Virus record (IMG/VR): IMGVR_UViG_3300044911_000938
Location: 1-38,192 of that record
Length of the DNA stretch: 38,192 nucleotides
Reading direction: 5' to 3' (one strand)
DNA from: a virus
Every line of letters begins with the position of its first letter. Within the stretch, counting starts at the first letter, position 1. The position numbers and the translations under genes were made by a program. Below the pieces are notes generated by a model, which saw only the letters and a program-made list of their open reading frames with translations, was not told the DNA's origin and ran no database searches. Shown piece after piece: positions 20,778-29,308 of this stretch.

Positions 20778-23258
20778 ATGGCTGACGTAACAGTTGAGTT
20801 TGGAGCAAAGGACGCGGGACTCTCGCAGACGTTGAAGAACGTCCAAAAGGAACTCGCTGACCTCGATACGCAGCAAAAGAAAACGGCTATGTCCGCCGAT
20901 GAGTTTCAGCGGTCGCTAAGCCGGACGAAACAGCTTGAGGGAATGGAAAAAAAGCTGCGATCAATGAGCGATGCAACATCGAATCTTGGAGGGTTTTTCG
21001 ATTCTTCTTTTGCAAAAATCACAGGCGCATTCACGCTTGGAAATATCGCCGCCGATGGATTTAACAAGGCGATCAACCTTGCATTCAGCGGAGCGCAATC
21101 GGTGGCTCGGGGATTTGGTGACGCGCTTGATCTTGGCGGACGGCTTACGGATCTAAGCGCACGAACGGGCGAGGCAGCAGGCAAGTTGCTTGTATTGGAA
21201 ACGGCTTTCAAAAATTCAGGACTCGGAGCCGAGATGGTAGGAACCGTCATAAATAAGCTGCAAAACTTCATGCAGGATGCGGCCAACGGCGGAGACAAAC
21301 AAGCCACCGCAATGACCGACCTGGGGATTTCGTTGGCAGAACTCAAAGGCAAGACGCCAACCGAGCAGATGAAGATTTTCGCCGACAAGATCGCGGCGAT
21401 TGAAGATCCTACACAGCGAGCAGCGATGGCTTCCGAAGTATTCGGTGAAAAACTTGGCGGCAAGTTGCTCCCACTTCTTATGAGCTTTTCACCGGCGATT
21501 GACGATGCTCGTGGAAAAGTGGGATCGATGGAGCGCGTGATGAACGAAAACGCCGCAACGTTCGACGCGGCTGGAGAAAAGATTGACGCTGTAAAGGGAA
21601 AAATGGCCGCATTTGCCGCAGGTATTTTGAGCGAGGTCATTCCTGCCGTGGACGGCTTGGGGACCAGCATGGAGAATGTTGACGCCGCTGGATTGGGACA
21701 AGAAATAGGATCGTCTCTTAATCCCATTCTTGAAGAATCGCAAAAAAAATTAAGCGAGCTAATAAAAGAATATCGTGAATATGCAATAGTTACATCGGCA
21801 GCTGCAAGGGGCGACGCAGAAACGGCAAATTCAACCGGAAAGGCTACCGGAGCCTTGGATCTTTTGGGTGTAATGGTCAAATCTGTAGTCGGTCCTCTCC
21901 ACGACCTTGTCACTGGTACGACGACATACATCGACGAATCCAATCGCTTGGCTGAAAGTGCAAAAAAAGCAGGTTTAAGCGTTACTGATTTTGTTACTCT
22001 CACTCAGGCAGGGGTGCAAAAAATCGCAGACTTAGGTGCAAACTCGCAAAAAGTCGCCGAAAAAATTGGCGAGCTTGGGGAAAAAGCAAAAGAAACAGGC
22101 GCGGAAATCGGATCGGCCTTTTCTTTAAGCTCAGACTTCAAGCCTGCCATAGACGGGATCAGCTCTGCCTGGTCGAATTTCAACAGCGAGATAACTGGCA
22201 CCACGCCGTTGCTGGAAAGCAACTACTCACTCAGCGAATCTATCGCCGGAAAAATTGACGAGCAAACTCAGGGAATCGGAGACTTAAACAAGCAACTCGA
22301 CGTTTCCAAGAGCCTCGAAGAGCAAATCAAAAACATCAAAACCGTCCGCTTGGAAAAGGAAAAAGAATCCGCAGACAAGGAACGCGAACGCCAATCGGAA
22401 CTCCGCGCAAGTCTGGATCTTGATCTTGAAATTTTAAAAGCTCAAATCAGCGGGAATGAACAAGAGAAAAAAGCGGTGCAGTACAAAAAAGACTACAACG
22501 CCGCCTTAAAACAAGCCATCGACGCAGGCATGGGGCAACCGCAAGCGAAATCATTTGCCGATGAAATTGCACGCGCCCGACAAGAACAAGCGGGGATGAA
22601 TAAAGAGCTCTCAACCTCTGCCAGCCTCCTTAAAGGCATCGCCCAAGCAGAATCGCAGCAACGCGTTGACCCCGGTGGGAAGTTGCAACAAAAGGCGCAA
22701 CAGCAGGTTCAGAAAAATCAATTTGTCGCAGCCAAGAGGACAGCGGAGCAGATACGATTCAAAGAACTGGAAACCAGTTTGCGATACGGTGGTCCGAAAG
22801 AATTTCAGAACTCTGGGGGAAGAGATAGTCGAGACATAGGGGACATCGGGAAGTCATACGGTGTGCGACAAGCCGGAGACTCAACTTCTGATTTCATGGA
22901 GCGAATCAAGCGCGTCAGAGAAGGATTGGACACGGTTGATAAATTCGGGCGCAATATCCGAGAGGGCGAAAAAATAAGTCGCGAAGACCCATTTGCTAAA
23001 TACAAGGATTTGAAAACCGGCAAAGAATTAACCAAAGAACAAAAAGATGCGATGAAACGGGAGGAAAAAGACAAGAAACTCAAAGATGAATTCGGCAAAG
23101 ACGCAAAGGCAAAAATGGATCAACCCGGCAAAGACGGCAAAAAAGAAGACGGAAAAAAAGAACAGAAGGAAGACAAGATGGCAAACCTAGTGGAAAAGAT
23201 TGAAAAATTGGTCGAAAAAATCGAAAAGAAACTGCCACAGCAGGCGCTCGCATACTAA
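20778..23258 (+). CDS. Tape measure protein
   Basis: An 826-residue protein, the longest gene, after the chaperones. The N-terminus (DVTVEFGAKDAGLSQTLKNV) and long coiled coils (residues 10-70 and 500-640) are typical. Near 75-125 is a small-residue-rich segment (ITGAFTLGNIAADGFNKAIN) that may be membrane-active, and the middle has ATAMTDLGISLAELKGKTPT, common in tape measures. The end is an extreme Lys/Glu region closing with a helical VEKIEKLVEKIEKKLPQQ. By the rule of about 0.15 nm per residue the tail would be about 120 nm. It sets tail length and may help pass DNA into the cell. Confidence 0.92.
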   Translation: MADVTVEFGAKDAGLSQTLKNVQKELADLDTQQKKTAMSADEFQRSLSRTKQLEGMEKKLRSMSDATSNLGGFFDSSFAKITGAFTLGNIAADGFNKAINLAFSGAQSVARGFGDALDLGGRLTDLSARTGEAAGKLLVLETAFKNSGLGAEMVGTVINKLQNFMQDAANGGDKQATAMTDLGISLAELKGKTPTEQMKIFADKIAAIEDPTQRAAMASEVFGEKLGGKLLPLLMSFSPAIDDARGKVGSMERVMNENAATFDAAGEKIDAVKGKMAAFAAGILSEVIPAVDGLGTSMENVDAAGLGQEIGSSLNPILEESQKKLSELIKEYREYAIVTSAAARGDAETANSTGKATGALDLLGVMVKSVVGPLHDLVTGTTTYIDESNRLAESAKKAGLSVTDFVTLTQAGVQKIADLGANSQKVAEKIGELGEKAKETGAEIGSAFSLSSDFKPAIDGISSAWSNFNSEITGTTPLLESNYSLSESIAGKIDEQTQGIGDLNKQLDVSKSLEEQIKNIKTVRLEKEKESADKERERQSELRASLDLDLEILKAQISGNEQEKKAVQYKKDYNAALKQAIDAGMGQPQAKSFADEIARARQEQAGMNKELSTSASLLKGIAQAESQQRVDPGGKLQQKAQQQVQKNQFVAAKRTAEQIRFKELETSLRYGGPKEFQNSGGRDSRDIGDIGKSYGVRQAGDSTSDFMERIKRVREGLDTVDKFGRNIREGEKISREDPFAKYKDLKTGKELTKEQKDAMKREEKDKKLKDEFGKDAKAKMDQPGKDGKKEDGKKEQKEDKMANLVEKIEKLVEKIEKKLPQQALAY

Positions 23259-23259
23259 A

Positions 23260-23961
23260 ATGGCCTACACATATCACGGAACTAGCAACCTCGTAATGGC
23301 TCCAGGGAGGTCGGTGCAGACCTTCCCGAGCGGCCTCGTTCGCGTTGAGCGCAGCTACACTTGTCGCAAAGCGGATGCCGCCCGATACCGCGCAGATTTG
23401 GCCGTGGGCAACGTATTGCCGGGCGATGATGGAACGCCGGCACTCGACGGCGTTTACATCTTCCCAGAGCCTATGGAGCTTGCGCGGGAAGACGGGTTCA
23501 CGGAGTTCCGTGTTACAGCTTATGGGCGGTCGAATGTTTTTGCAGACAACGCAATTTCCCGCTCCTCGGTGCTTTCAACCTACGTGCGATCCATCTGGAA
23601 TGGCACCCGTGGAACCGGAGCAAGTGCCGTGGACACGGCAGGCGCATTCGTTAATTCTGAGAGCCCATCGCTGAACGAAACATTCACGTTGACCGGCGTA
23701 TTGCCATCCAACGAGTCTGCCACGTCTCTTTTGACGCCGCCGAACATTTCGAATCCGCTTGTGATTCCGATTGCACAAGACGGATCGGCGTATAAGCCGC
23801 TGAAGCCAGGAGTAATTGATTATCCGTCCAGAAGCTCATTCTGGTACCGTGACACCACGATCATTTATTTGACTCTCGAAACATTTGCTTCGAAACCTTT
23901 CGGCGCATGGTCCGAGTACACGGTTGTATGGAAGGCTCAAGGTACCGTGGTCACTTTCTAA
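23260..23961 (+). CDS. Tail tip region protein, unknown
   Basis: A 233-residue beta-rich protein straight after the tape measure gene, where distal tail or tip proteins lie. Start at ATG 23260 (a longer frame from 23200 would run through the tape measure end). Features: MAYTYHGTSNLVMAPGRSVQ, FPSGLVRVERSYTCRKADA, and GAWSEYTVVWKAQGTVVTF at the end. I infer a tail tip or hub role from position alone. Confidence 0.55.
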   Translation: MAYTYHGTSNLVMAPGRSVQTFPSGLVRVERSYTCRKADAARYRADLAVGNVLPGDDGTPALDGVYIFPEPMELAREDGFTEFRVTAYGRSNVFADNAISRSSVLSTYVRSIWNGTRGTGASAVDTAGAFVNSESPSLNETFTLTGVLPSNESATSLLTPPNISNPLVIPIAQDGSAYKPLKPGVIDYPSRSSFWYRDTTIIYLTLETFASKPFGAWSEYTVVWKAQGTVVTF

Positions 23962-23964
23962 GTT

Positions 23965-24240
23965 ATGGATTTCAACCCGCCAGTCGATTTTCAGGAAAAG
24001 GCGCAAGGTCCAAAAGGAACAACCAATGCAGACTATCCGTATGCCCTGAAGGCGACCGACCTGATGAAGGACTTTGTTTTTGCCACGTTGATTCTCGAAG
24101 ACGGACTAGCGGAAGAGACAACCGGCAAGAACGGACACACGCAGCGCAAGCTCAAAATTCCAAGCCCGCCGACATCGGGCACGCACGTGCTCAGCGTGCA
24201 GGATGGAACTTTTGCGTGGCTTGAAACCGAGGAGTGCTGA
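23965..24240 (+). CDS. Small tail-region protein, unknown
   Basis: A 91-residue acidic protein three bases after the previous stop. DFNPPVDFQEKAQGPKG at the start, a helix-strand region KATDLMKDFVFATLILEDGL, and the close HVLSVQDGTFAWLETEEC, which resembles the short end modules of phage fibre-associated proteins. No family is recognised. Its last codons contain the GAGGAG site for the next gene. Confidence 0.5.
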   Translation: MDFNPPVDFQEKAQGPKGTTNADYPYALKATDLMKDFVFATLILEDGLAEETTGKNGHTQRKLKIPSPPTSGTHVLSVQDGTFAWLETEEC

Positions 24241-24241
24241 C

Positions 24242-24943
24242 ATGATCATCGGGCGCACGGCGGAAAACAAAATCAAGATCAAGACTGACGAGCCGCTTGG
24301 ACTGCGGGCGGTTGAATGTGCATGTTGCAACCCGTGCGGGTATGATGCCTTTATTGAAGAGGAGGGTGGGGGATTTAAAAAGTACCGGTATCAAAAAATT
24401 ACCGTATCAGGCACTCGTTTTGTTTCTAGTCCATTCTCGTGCCCGGAAACGGAAGAATATGGCGACACTCAAAAAACCATAGAATCAACATTTACATACG
24501 ACTGTCAAAAATTTGGCTTGGAATCAAATTGCGGATCTGGAATTACGGGGGCTTACGGGTATGTAACCGATGTTTTTGAGGGGCTGACATACTCTGGCGA
24601 TTTGGGGATGCTTTTTTCTTTCAATTTTCGCACAGATTATCAAGGCGCAACTCCTGACGGATGCTTGGCTCATTTTACGGGGACTTATGAAAATTTTGCT
24701 GGCACTGGAGAAATAGACATTCTGGTTGACGCTTATGCGCCACAGTGGTTCGGAGGACTGCCATGCATTGAAAGCGATGGTGAATCCGTTGCAACGACAA
24801 TCACGAAAACAAAAAAAATCTGTGTTACAACATATTCAGATTTTACATCAACCTGCCCAGATGATGCTCCATTGCCTATTTTTCAAAGCGGAACGGCAAC
24901 GTACACAATCGAACTTTCAAATACTCCATTCGATGGTCCTTAA
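24242..24943 (+). CDS. Cysteine-rich tail-region protein, AT-rich gene
   Basis: A 233-residue protein from ATG 24242, chosen because GAGGAG lies 8-13 bases upstream. It has many Cys, starting with ECACCNPCGYDAF near residue 25 and then spaced singles (SPFSCPE, YDCQKF, SNCGSG, DGCLAH, LPCIES, KICVTT, STCPDD), likely forming disulfides or metal sites outside the cell. Base composition from about 24,380 to 24,940 is visibly more A/T-rich than neighbours, hinting at recent arrival. Function unknown; receptor-facing tip protein is a guess. Confidence 0.55.
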   Translation: MIIGRTAENKIKIKTDEPLGLRAVECACCNPCGYDAFIEEEGGGFKKYRYQKITVSGTRFVSSPFSCPETEEYGDTQKTIESTFTYDCQKFGLESNCGSGITGAYGYVTDVFEGLTYSGDLGMLFSFNFRTDYQGATPDGCLAHFTGTYENFAGTGEIDILVDAYAPQWFGGLPCIESDGESVATTITKTKKICVTTYSDFTSTCPDDAPLPIFQSGTATYTIELSNTPFDGP

Positions 24944-25196
24944 ATGCACAGACGCCGACTCATCCGAGTTATGCCGAAAAGCGATCAGCTTTGCAAGATC
25001 CCTGACATCGTGGAGCTCGAGCGGATTTCAAGCCACGCCGCCTGACATCCTCGCAACCCGCGAGGCAACGTGCCGAGAATGTCCGGAGTGGGATGCTACC
25101 GCTTTAAACAAAACCGGAAAGTGCCGAAAATGCGGATGCTCGACGTGGGCAAAGCTCCGCATGGCAACCGAGAAGTGTCCGCTGGAAAAATGGTAA
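24933..25196 (+). CDS. Small zinc-ribbon protein
   Basis: An 87-residue protein starting at ATG 24933, overlapping the Cys-rich gene by 11 bases. The second half has CRECPEW, then CRKCGCSTWAKLRMATEKCP: two CxxC pairs and a closing Cys-Pro. Small ribbons ending ATEKCP-x-x-KW recur in phage tail gene blocks, but the role is unknown. The N-terminus (TDADSSELCRKAISFARSLT) is a helix. Confidence 0.6.
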   Translation: MVLKCTDADSSELCRKAISFARSLTSWSSSGFQATPPDILATREATCRECPEWDATALNKTGKCRKCGCSTWAKLRMATEKCPLEKW

Positions 25197-25199
25197 TTG

Positions 25200-25205
25200 T
25201 TGACA
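25200..25205 (+). promoter_or_regulatory. TTGACA element, 13 nt before fibre gene start
   Basis: TTGACA, 13 nt, then ATG 25219, in the 22-bp gap after the zinc-ribbon gene. A GCAGG two bases closer than a classic Shine-Dalgarno also lies before the ATG. Confidence 0.5.
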
Positions 25206-25218
25206 ATCTCCGCAGGTA

Positions 25219-26826
25219 ATGGCACGCGACCTTTTCATCGACCTGACAAACAACCGGCTCGCTACGAGTGAGACTAACCTGGCGCCGGCCGGAACCGTCC
25301 GCCTCACCAAAGGCGATACAGGAACTTTCAACCTTTACTTTTTACAGGCGACCGGCGTCGTCAATGCGCCTTTCTCCGTTGTCGATAAATCGGCATCCAG
25401 CGTGAAATTCGGCGTTGGCTCACGCACAGCGACACCGGAGACGGGAACCTACACGCTCACGTTCGGCGGCAATACCACGACCGCGCTTGACGCAGCGGTA
25501 ACAGCCGGACAGGTACAGACCGCGCTCAATGCGCTCACAGCGATTTCCAGCGCAGGCGGAGTGACCGTGACCGGCGAAGTCGCCGAGCATTTCACCGTTC
25601 GATTTGTGACCGCTGGCACGCAAGGCAGCATCACCGCAGACGTCTCGCAGCTCATCCCCGATACTGTCGCCGTCATCGGCGAGCGCGTAGTCGGCAGCGC
25701 GAGCGCGAAGGAGGTTCAAGAAATTCAACTCCGCCTCACGCCAGCCGTTTACCAATCGACTTGGACCAACCTTTCCACCGCTGTCACTGCGACGCTCGCT
25801 ACCACCGTGACCGGCTCCGCAACGAATAACGAGGTTCAGCGCCTTTCATTTTCGCAAAAACCTTTCGCCGGCACGTACCGCCTGACCACGCCAAGCTCCT
25901 CGATCACGATTGGCTCGCTTGTCACGGCGGGCGTCTTCATCGCTCCCGAAAACCCCGGACTTGCGCTCAATCAACCCGTAACGCTCACAGGGTTTTCCGC
26001 GCTGACCGGCTACTCAAACGGAACCACGTACTTCGTAAAAACAATTCCGGATTCAAATCAATTCACAGTTTCCGTTACTGCCGGCGGCGTTGCACTGACC
26101 GGCACAGCTACGACCGGCAGCGTATTAACAACGCTCAGGCAGACTGCTCCGCTGGACGCTGATGCAACCGCTGACGACATCGCCACGGCACTTGCGGCGC
26201 TGGATTCGATCGGCGCGAACAACGTCACCGTCTCAGGCGTACAAGGCGAGTATTACGATATCGTTTTTTCCGGCAATAAAGGCTTTGCCGACTTGCCAGT
26301 GATGACTATTCAAAGCGGGTTGACCGCCAAACCCGGCAAGACTGCGGATGTAAATTTTGCCACGTATGCCCTGCGGGATTTGGTGGGCAACGAAGAGCGC
26401 ATCGATCTGGATTTGGAAATTGAACTCACTGAAGGCGGAACACGGCAGACCGTGATTTTAAGTCCTTGCTCAGTCTCCGAAGAACTCATCGATGCGGATG
26501 CGTTCTCACCCGTTCCTCAATTCTCGCTGCCGATCAACTCCGTTGCAGTCACAGCCTACACGCTCGCGCTCTCCGACGCCTACGGGCTCATCAACGCGAC
26601 CACCGGCATGACGATCACCGTCCCGCCAAACTCGACTACTCCATTCCCGACCGGCTCGCAGGTGCTACTCTACCGCTCCGCAGTGAGCGGCGTGGCTGTG
26701 ACAGCGGGCGCAGGCGTCACGATCAATGCGGCTGGCGCTGCCAGCAACCTTTCGAGCCAGCACAGCGTGGCCTCGCTCATGAAACTGGGCACCGATAACT
26801 GGGTATTCGCAGGCGACATTTTCTAA
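25219..26826 (+). CDS. Tail fibre/baseplate protein with repeated beta modules
   Basis: A 535-residue Thr/Ala/Val-rich beta protein. An N-terminal part (DLFIDLTNNRLATSETNLAP, RLTKGDTGTFNLYFLQATG) resembles virion attachment domains of siphophage fibres. Two related modules follow: GTYTLTFGGNTTTALDA with VQTALNALTAISSAGGVTVT (about 74-135), and TYRLTTPSSSITIG with IATALAALDSIGANNVTVSG (about 217-350). The end (TTGMTITVPPNSTTPFPTGS, VAVTAGAGVTINAAG, NWVFAGDIF) is a widespread phage fibre C-terminal domain. It likely helps host binding at the tail tip. Confidence 0.72.
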   Translation: MARDLFIDLTNNRLATSETNLAPAGTVRLTKGDTGTFNLYFLQATGVVNAPFSVVDKSASSVKFGVGSRTATPETGTYTLTFGGNTTTALDAAVTAGQVQTALNALTAISSAGGVTVTGEVAEHFTVRFVTAGTQGSITADVSQLIPDTVAVIGERVVGSASAKEVQEIQLRLTPAVYQSTWTNLSTAVTATLATTVTGSATNNEVQRLSFSQKPFAGTYRLTTPSSSITIGSLVTAGVFIAPENPGLALNQPVTLTGFSALTGYSNGTTYFVKTIPDSNQFTVSVTAGGVALTGTATTGSVLTTLRQTAPLDADATADDIATALAALDSIGANNVTVSGVQGEYYDIVFSGNKGFADLPVMTIQSGLTAKPGKTADVNFATYALRDLVGNEERIDLDLEIELTEGGTRQTVILSPCSVSEELIDADAFSPVPQFSLPINSVAVTAYTLALSDAYGLINATTGMTITVPPNSTTPFPTGSQVLLYRSAVSGVAVTAGAGVTINAAGAASNLSSQHSVASLMKLGTDNWVFAGDIF

Positions 26827-26829
26827 AAA

Positions 26830-27624
26830 ATGATTCTCAGCTTCCCATTTGTCTCAGCTTCTTTCGACGCAGACGCTCGGGCGTTCATCAACACAAGCGG
26901 AGCGACCGACCGCGCGGCGATCAACCATTTCGTAAAGGGAATGAAGCGCCTCGGCCTTTACAGCAGCATGGTATGCTGGCCGCTTCGCTCAACGCAGAAC
27001 GCAGGCACAGGATCAACCGCTTACTCGCTCGGTGGGCTGGGGACATACAACGGCACGCTCATCAACGGGCCTATTTGGGAGGCGGATGGGATTGTTTTTG
27101 TCCGAACAAGCAGTCAATACATCAATGTACCAACCGCGACAGCATCTCCTTCAAGCTATTTGCTTGGTGCTGTATTTAATCCAAGCACTTCTGGAACTGA
27201 CCCTTCATCACTAAGCCTTGCGCACAATGGTACTGGAAACGCCGATGCTTTTCAGATTGGAGACTCCTCTTCAAACATTTTAACCGGAGGCCACAGGCAG
27301 GTTGCAGGATCAACCTTCATTTCTCCCGCAAATCAAACTTACACAACTGGATCTTTTCAATTTGTGCAACAAGGCTGGGACGGCGCAACTGTGCGACGTT
27401 TTTTTAATAAATCCAGCGAGGTCTCTGCTGCTTCAGGTGCTTTTGGGGGTTTTATTTCGCCTCTCAGAATTAATGCACGCGGCGATTCAGTGTCTCAATT
27501 CGGAAATAACAAAACAACTTCTTTTGCATTCATGACGCACGGGGCAGGGGCATCCGCAACAATTTCAAATTCCATTTTTGACCTCTACAAATCCACCCTC
27601 GGCCAAGGACTCGGGCTGCCATGA
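26830..27624 (+). CDS. Receptor-binding candidate, LamG/concanavalin-like
   Basis: A 264-residue protein. The first part (SFDADARAFINTSGATDRAA) is a module often found at the start of phage tail proteins. The second (from about residue 45) has the jelly-roll signs of LamG/concanavalin-like domains: AYSLGGLGTYNGTLINGPIW, EADGIVFVRTSSQYINVPTA, and repeated strand-turn units up to the C-terminus. Such domains bind glycans. DNA from about 27,150 to 27,550 is more A/T-rich than the start of the gene, which suggests domain exchange. It overlaps the next gene by ATGA. Confidence 0.65.
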   Translation: MILSFPFVSASFDADARAFINTSGATDRAAINHFVKGMKRLGLYSSMVCWPLRSTQNAGTGSTAYSLGGLGTYNGTLINGPIWEADGIVFVRTSSQYINVPTATASPSSYLLGAVFNPSTSGTDPSSLSLAHNGTGNADAFQIGDSSSNILTGGHRQVAGSTFISPANQTYTTGSFQFVQQGWDGATVRRFFNKSSEVSAASGAFGGFISPLRINARGDSVSQFGNNKTTSFAFMTHGAGASATISNSIFDLYKSTLGQGLGLP

Positions 27625-27851
27625 CTTCCATGAACGCAAACCCTCCCATGCCGCGCTACCGCGCAACCGCGCTTCAAAACAACAGCCTGCCGTGGTTCTG
27701 CTGGGATACAGGCGACGGAGGCACACGCCCGATGGAATGGGGCGTCACGCTTGTCCCTACACCGAACGACCTTGAGAACCCCACCGAGTGGACATGGAGC
27801 GCAATGCTGCCGGAAAAAACGACACTGCCCGCATGGATTCAAAAGCTATGA
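27621..27851 (+). CDS. Small protein before lysis genes, unknown
   Basis: A 76-residue protein, Trp- and Pro-rich (LPWFCWDTGDGGTRPMEWGV, NPTEWTWSAMLPEKTTLPAW). Coupled by ATGA overlaps to the fibre gene and to the first holin-like gene. No family recognised; a fibre chaperone is possible from position only. Confidence 0.5.
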   Translation: MTSMNANPPMPRYRATALQNNSLPWFCWDTGDGGTRPMEWGVTLVPTPNDLENPTEWTWSAMLPEKTTLPAWIQKL

Positions 27852-28042
27852 ACGACCATCCTTTTTTTGTCGCGCTAGTCGGCACTACAACGTCGGCCAC
27901 AAGCTTCGTCATTTCCCTTCTCCCGCACCTCACCGCAGGCGTCCAATTCGCGACCGCTTGCGTGGGCCTCATCGCCGCTATCCTCACGGCGCTCTACATG
28001 TCGCGAAAAGTGAAGCACCAATCCAATGAAAAACCTGACTGA
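27848..28042 (+). CDS. Holin-like membrane protein 1
   Basis: A 64-residue protein from ATG 27848 (ATGA overlap). It has one strong membrane helix (VQFATACVGLIAAILTALYM, about 33-52), a weaker hydrophobic stretch at 7-24, and a charged end (SRKVKHQSNEKPD), the usual holin plan. It lies with a second membrane protein, a spanin-like lipoprotein and the endolysin. It would open the inner membrane to release or activate the endolysin. Confidence 0.65.
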   Translation: MNDHPFFVALVGTTTSATSFVISLLPHLTAGVQFATACVGLIAAILTALYMSRKVKHQSNEKPD

Positions 28043-28202
28043 TACAATCCTCGACTATGCCGGCCAATCTTCAACGTGGCGCGGCTTGATCTTCGTCGCC
28101 GCCAGCCTCGGGCTGACGCTCGATCCTGAACTCCAGAATCACATCATCGCCGCAGCCCTCGGGCTTGTGGGCATCATTAACGTATTCCGAAAGGGGCAGT
28201 GA
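28026..28202 (+). CDS. Holin-like membrane protein 2 (58 residues)
   Basis: A short gene starting inside the end of the previous one (17-base overlap). MKNLTDTILDYAGQSSTW is followed by two hydrophobic segments, GLIFVAASLGLTL (20-32) and HIIAAALGLVGIINVF (39-54), and a basic tip. Small proteins of this form are common in phage lysis cassettes. Together with the previous gene it may be a holin/antiholin pair. It ends in a TGATG overlap with the lipoprotein gene. Confidence 0.65.
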   Translation: MKNLTDTILDYAGQSSTWRGLIFVAASLGLTLDPELQNHIIAAALGLVGIINVFRKGQ

Positions 28203-28402
28203 TGCTCGACCATTACCGCACGATTGCCATCGGCTTTTTCGCGGCGGCGATCTTCTGTCTCCTCATGCTTCTGATGACCGGCTGCGCGGTCTCATGGCCT
28301 ACGAAGGCAGGCAACGTCACGCTCTCATTCAGCCCACCTCCCGAACTCATAAACAAATACGGAGCGCACGTATTTGACTCTCCGACCCGAAGAGACAAAT
28401 GA
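28202..28402 (+). CDS. Small lipoprotein, spanin (Rz1)-like
   Basis: A 66-residue protein from ATG 28202 (a GTG at 28199 is the alternative). Signal segment IAIGFFAAAIFCLLMLLMTG is followed by Cys (LMTGC lipobox), and the mature part is short and Pro-containing (SFSPPPELINKYG). Between holins and endolysin this fits an outer-membrane spanin, which fuses the membranes in the last step of lysis of Gram-negative cells. A separate inner-membrane spanin is not obvious. Confidence 0.6.
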   Translation: MLDHYRTIAIGFFAAAIFCLLMLLMTGCAVSWPTKAGNVTLSFSPPPELINKYGAHVFDSPTRRDK

Positions 28403-28830
28403 GCCAAGAAATTTCTGAGTTTCAAAAGCTCCTCGACCGCCAAGGAATCAAACACTTCTCGGCAAAAGAGGTTTTCTTTCTCGGCACTTCCAATTCGTTC
28501 CTCAAGTGCAACGCGATCCCCGCACAGGCACTCTGGCCAAACATCATCCCCACGCTCTACGCAGCCGACGCAATCCGCGAGCGGCTTGGCGTGCCGATCC
28601 AGATCCTCTCGGGCTACCGGAACGAAGCCTACAACAAAGCCATTGGCGGGGCGAGGAATAGCCTGCATACGCGCTTCATGGCCTTGGACATCACAGCTAA
28701 GGTCTCCATCCCCGACCTCGTGAAAATCGCGAAGGACGTCCGCAACGAAAAAATCTTTACAGGCGGAATCGGCACCTATGCCGGATTCGTTCACATCGAC
28801 TGCGGCCCGCTCCGCAACTGGCACGGATGA
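28399..28830 (+). CDS. Endolysin, peptidase M15 family
   Basis: A 143-residue enzyme that cuts peptide links of the cell wall. The family pattern is clear: SGYRNEAYNKAIGGA (71-85), SLHTRFMALD with zinc ligands His90 and Asp97, and FVHIDCG with His132 and Asp134. The Gly usually found after the first His motif (SxHxxGxAxD) is Phe here. No signal peptide is present, so it depends on a holin. ATGA overlaps join it to the lipoprotein and to the next gene. Confidence 0.9.
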   Translation: MSQEISEFQKLLDRQGIKHFSAKEVFFLGTSNSFLKCNAIPAQALWPNIIPTLYAADAIRERLGVPIQILSGYRNEAYNKAIGGARNSLHTRFMALDITAKVSIPDLVKIAKDVRNEKIFTGGIGTYAGFVHIDCGPLRNWHG

Positions 28831-29054
28831 AAAAAATGGAGAAGAGCCGCGAAGTCGTAATGGCTGAAGTTCGCAAGCTCCTTTCCGAACATTTCGACGC
28901 AGGATTTGCAATCGTCACTTGGGAACACGAGGGCGAGACGTTGCGATCTGATTTGAAATTTGGCAATCACTACGCGCTTTCAGGACTACTCGACCAAGCA
29001 AACGACATCATCAACCCACCGGAAGACGAAGACGAAGAGGAGGAACTCATATGA
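28827..29054 (+). CDS. Small acidic protein, unknown
   Basis: A 75-residue protein with a helical start (SREVVMAEVRKLLSEHFDAG), a strand pair (FAIVTWEHEGETLRSDLKFG) and a very acidic tail (PPEDEDEEEELI). No family known. ATGA overlap with the endolysin gene; its acidic end codes GAGGAGGA, which serves as the Shine-Dalgarno of the next gene. Confidence 0.55.
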   Translation: MKKMEKSREVVMAEVRKLLSEHFDAGFAIVTWEHEGETLRSDLKFGNHYALSGLLDQANDIINPPEDEDEEEELI

Positions 29055-29308
29055 AAGCCACGCTTGAATTTAACCTGCCAGAAGAACGCACAGAGCACAT
29101 TTGCGCAGTGAAGGGCGCAGACGCAATCGCAGTGATAGACGACCTTCTTGAAGAAATCCGCTCATTTATTAAATACGATGGCGGCGAGTTTCGAGAGTGG
29201 CGAACTGAAGAAGGCGGAACGCACACCGCATGCGCCGAGACCCTTGAAAAAGTCCGCAGCTACATTTGGGAACTCCGCAAAGACAACGAAATTCCCGACC
29301 TTGTATGA
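29051..29308 (+). CDS. Conserved small phage protein, unknown
   Basis: An 85-residue protein (MKATLEFNLPEERTEHICAV ... ETLEKVRSYIWELRKDNEIP). The layout strand, helix, charged loop, final helix is common in small phage proteins near replication genes; no function is known. It has a strong GAGGAGG site upstream and an ATGA overlap with the phosphoesterase gene. Confidence 0.6.
   Translation: MKATLEFNLPEERTEHICAVKGADAIAVIDDLLEEIRSFIKYDGGEFREWRTEEGGTHTACAETLEKVRSYIWELRKDNEIPDLV

Noticed and set aside
21567-21605. TTGACG-N14-ATG inside the tape measure gene as an internal start
   Set aside because: It falls in the middle of a continuous domain with no border; one such internal match is not surprising.
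28374-28401. TTGACT before the endolysin start as a further TTGACR element
   Set aside because: Last base differs and spacing is 19 nt; the gene is coupled by ATGA.
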